This document shows, in pieces, positions 62,126-64,000 of a stretch of DNA of 64,000 bases (its first letter is position 1; the number at the start of each line of letters is the position of its first letter). The notes under the pieces were generated by a model that did no database searches, was not told where the DNA came from, and saw only the letters and a program-made list of their open reading frames with translations. Source of the stretch: Papio anubis. Lineage: Eukaryota; Chordata; Mammalia; Primates; Cercopithecidae. The position numbers and the translations under genes are program-made. The DNA lies in assembly GCF_008728515.1 (NCBI RefSeq), contig NC_044986.1, positions 64,531,159 to 64,595,158 on the forward strand, given 5' to 3'.

Positions 62126-62444
62126 GGCCAGGTGCAGTCGCTCATGCCTGTAATCCCAGAACTTTGGGAGACGGAGGTGAGCAGACCGCCTGAGGTCAGG
62201 AAGGAGTTCAAGACCAGCCTGGCCAACATGGGTGAAACCCCATCTCTACTAAAAATACCAAAAAAGTTAGCTGGGCGTGGTGAGGGGCATCTGTAATCCC
62301 AGCTACTCGGGAGGCTGAGGCAGGGAGAATCACTTGGACCGGGGAAGCAGAGGTTGCATTGAGCCAAGATTGTGCCAATGAGCTCCAGCCTGGGCAACAG
62401 AGTAAGACACCACCTCAAAAAACAAGAAAAAGAAAAAAGAAAAT
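62126..62444 (+). repeat. Alu (full)
   Basis: GGGCCAGGTGCAGTCGCTCATG to an A/G tail. Confidence 0.94.
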
Positions 62445-62482
62445 ACATGTATTGGAATCAACTTACTACCAAGTGGTATAAC

Positions 62483-62775
62483 TTTTTTTTTTTTTAGACG
62501 GAGTTTTGCTCTTTTACTCAGGCTGGAGTGAAATAGCATGATCTGGACTCACTGCAACCTCTGCCCCCAAGATTCAAGCGATTCTCCTGCCTCAACCTCC
62601 CGACCAGCTGGGATTGTAGGCACCCGCCACCACACCCAGCTAATTTTTGTATTTTTAGTAGAGATGGGGTTTTGCCATGTTGGCCAAGCTGGTCTCAAAC
62701 TCCTGACCTCAGGTGATCCACCCGCCTCGGCCTCCCAAAGTGCTAGGATTACACGTGAGCCACCGTGCCCAGCCC
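62483..62775 (-). repeat. Alu (full)
   Basis: T-run, AGACGGAGTTTTGCTCTTTTA to GAGCCACCGTGCCCAGCC. Inverted relative to the copy 38 bases before. Confidence 0.94.
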
Positions 62776-63154
62776 CAATTGGTATAATTTAATTTTGTTT
62801 CTTCTTTAAAAAAGAAAATACATATGTTAATGAAAATGCAAATTATAAAAAACAATATTTAATTACCTGTGATCCCATTACCCAGAGGTAATCTTCTCTA
62901 TACATCTGTGTATATATTTTAAATGGAATAATTATCTACATAGTTTTCCATAACCAGCTATTTTCACAATATATCCTGAACAGCTTGCAGCTACTGACTT
63001 GTTACTGAGTATCTGCAACATCATTATAGTAAATGGTTACTTGGTATATACAATGAAAAAGAATATAAAATAGTTTATATAATTATTATCTACTGTTAAT
63101 CTTTCAACGTGTTTCAAATTTTTCACCACAAAAGTTGTTTATTTACAATGACTA
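62776..63154. other. RUFY2 intron, AT-rich
   Basis: May include a degraded L1-like stretch (CAGAGGTAATCTTCTCTATA onwards). No exon recognised. Confidence 0.45.
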
Positions 63155-63456
63155 GTTCAGGCATGGTGGCTCCTACCTGTAATCCCAGCACTTTGGGATG
63201 CCGAGGTGGGCAGATCACTTGAGGTCAGGAGTTCCAGACCAGCCTGGCCAACATAGTGAAACCTCATCTCTACCAAAAATACAAAAATTAGCCAGGCATG
63301 GTGGTATGCACCTGTACTCCCAGCTACTCAGGTGGCTGAGGCAGGAAAATTGCTTGAACCTGGAAGGTGTAGGTTGCAATGAGCCAAGATCACACCACTG
63401 CCTTCCAGCTTGGGCAACAGAGCGAGACTCTTGTCTCCAAAAAAAAAAAAAAAAAC
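63155..63456 (+). repeat. Alu (full)
   Basis: GTTCAGGCATGGTGGCTCCTACC to an A17 tail. Confidence 0.94.
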
Positions 63457-63879
63457 CAAACAACAACAACAAAATTGGAATGACTAAAACATCAGTATTA
63501 ATTCTCTTATAAATGAAATTCCTGAATCAAATGATACATCAGATACTAAAGCCTCTACTACTGAAGCAGAACATTAAAAATCTGCTTTGCCCTATAAAAT
63601 GCTCTTCATTCCAAGACATAAAAATGAAGTGTGAGTCTTTCACCCATCTCATATTGACTCTTATGGTGGAAATAATCAATGTAAAACTACACACTGTAAA
63701 AATACTGACATAATAATCACATTTTCTTGGCTAAATTCACATCTAAAAAATGTGCCTCAGGAAAACTGACTCTGTTGGGAATAGTGGCCACAACAGTGAT
63801 GATTTAATTGTGCTGTACAGAAAAATTGAATATGGAATTAAAATGGCTTAATGGTATTCACCACAGAAAATGTTTTCTT
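63457..63879. other. Unique RUFY2 intron
   Basis: No RUFY2 exon or repeat recognised on either strand. Confidence 0.5.
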
Positions 63880-64000
63880 GGCTGGGCACAGTGGCTCATG
63901 CCTGTAATTCCAGCACTTTGGGAGGCCAAGGCAGGCGGATAACCTGAGGTCAGGAGTTCGAGATCAGCCTAGCCAACATGGTAAAACCTGTCTCTACTAA
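63880..64000 (+). repeat. Alu, cut by the window end
   Basis: GGCTGGGCACAGTGGCTCATG, still in the left arm at base 64000. Confidence 0.93.

Noticed and set aside
63215..63713. Possible further RUFY2 coiled-coil exon at the right edge
   Set aside because: Only an Alu and AT-rich intron are visible. No heptad-like open segment has flanking AG/GT on the minus strand.
1..64000. CRISPR arrays, operons, prophage, mitochondrial insertion or tRNA/rRNA genes
   Set aside because: The spaced direct repeats are Alus and microsatellites. I saw no tRNA, rRNA or mitochondrial segment, and the window is plainly primate nuclear DNA.

Overview
This is a mammalian nuclear window, almost certainly from an Old World monkey. 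Roughly 80 Alu copies or fragments fill about a third of it. L1, L2, MIR and DNA-transposon relics fill much of the rest. Two young Alus (51365-51662 and 25079-25390) carry the AluYR-type bases I associate with Old World monkeys. The coding exons are primate-like but differ from the human proteins, as I remember them, at a few residues. There is no bacterial, viral or CRISPR content.

Three genes are visible, in an order matching the human chromosome 10q21 neighbourhood PBLD - HNRNPH3 - RUFY2. (1) PBLD lies on the minus strand and occupies positions 1 to about 36.8 kb. Five coding exons (16249-16166, 6391-6292, 5783-5685, 2032-1923, 1833-1804) join in frame to give residues 1-141; the rest of the gene lies left of the window. 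(2) HNRNPH3 lies on the plus strand. It starts in the CpG island at about 36.9 kb and has nine coding exons from 41975 to 46611, which join without error into a 346-residue protein. (3) RUFY2 lies on the minus strand. Only its last three coding exons are present (60670-60622, 51010-50933, 50840-50697); they encode the end of the coiled coil, the FYVE zinc finger and the C-terminus. A roughly 2.7 kb 3'UTR runs down to a poly(A) signal at about 47.99 kb.

PBLD and HNRNPH3 are head to head across one CpG island (about 36.2-37.9 kb). The island carries an exact TCTCGCGAGA palindrome and an NRF1-like site between the two inferred first exons, so it is very probably a shared bidirectional promoter. 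HNRNPH3 and RUFY2 are tail to tail, with stop codons 4.1 kb apart.

The introns are layers of transposons: Alus inside Alus (three clear cases), Alus inside an old minus-strand L1 that also holds a MER2 copy, and Alus inside MIR and MER5 relics. Many have readable target-site duplications. I found no new gene system. The observations most worth following up are a possible alternative HNRNPH3 terminal exon at 47719, G-run clustering around HNRNPH3 coding exon 2, a near-perfect 28-bp hairpin at 34990-35077, a poly(U) tract created by an Alu ten bases from a PBLD splice donor, inverted Alus flanking PBLD and RUFY2 exons, and two local tandem duplications. Repeat family names are from memory of consensus sequences, and Alu boundaries are good to a few bases.
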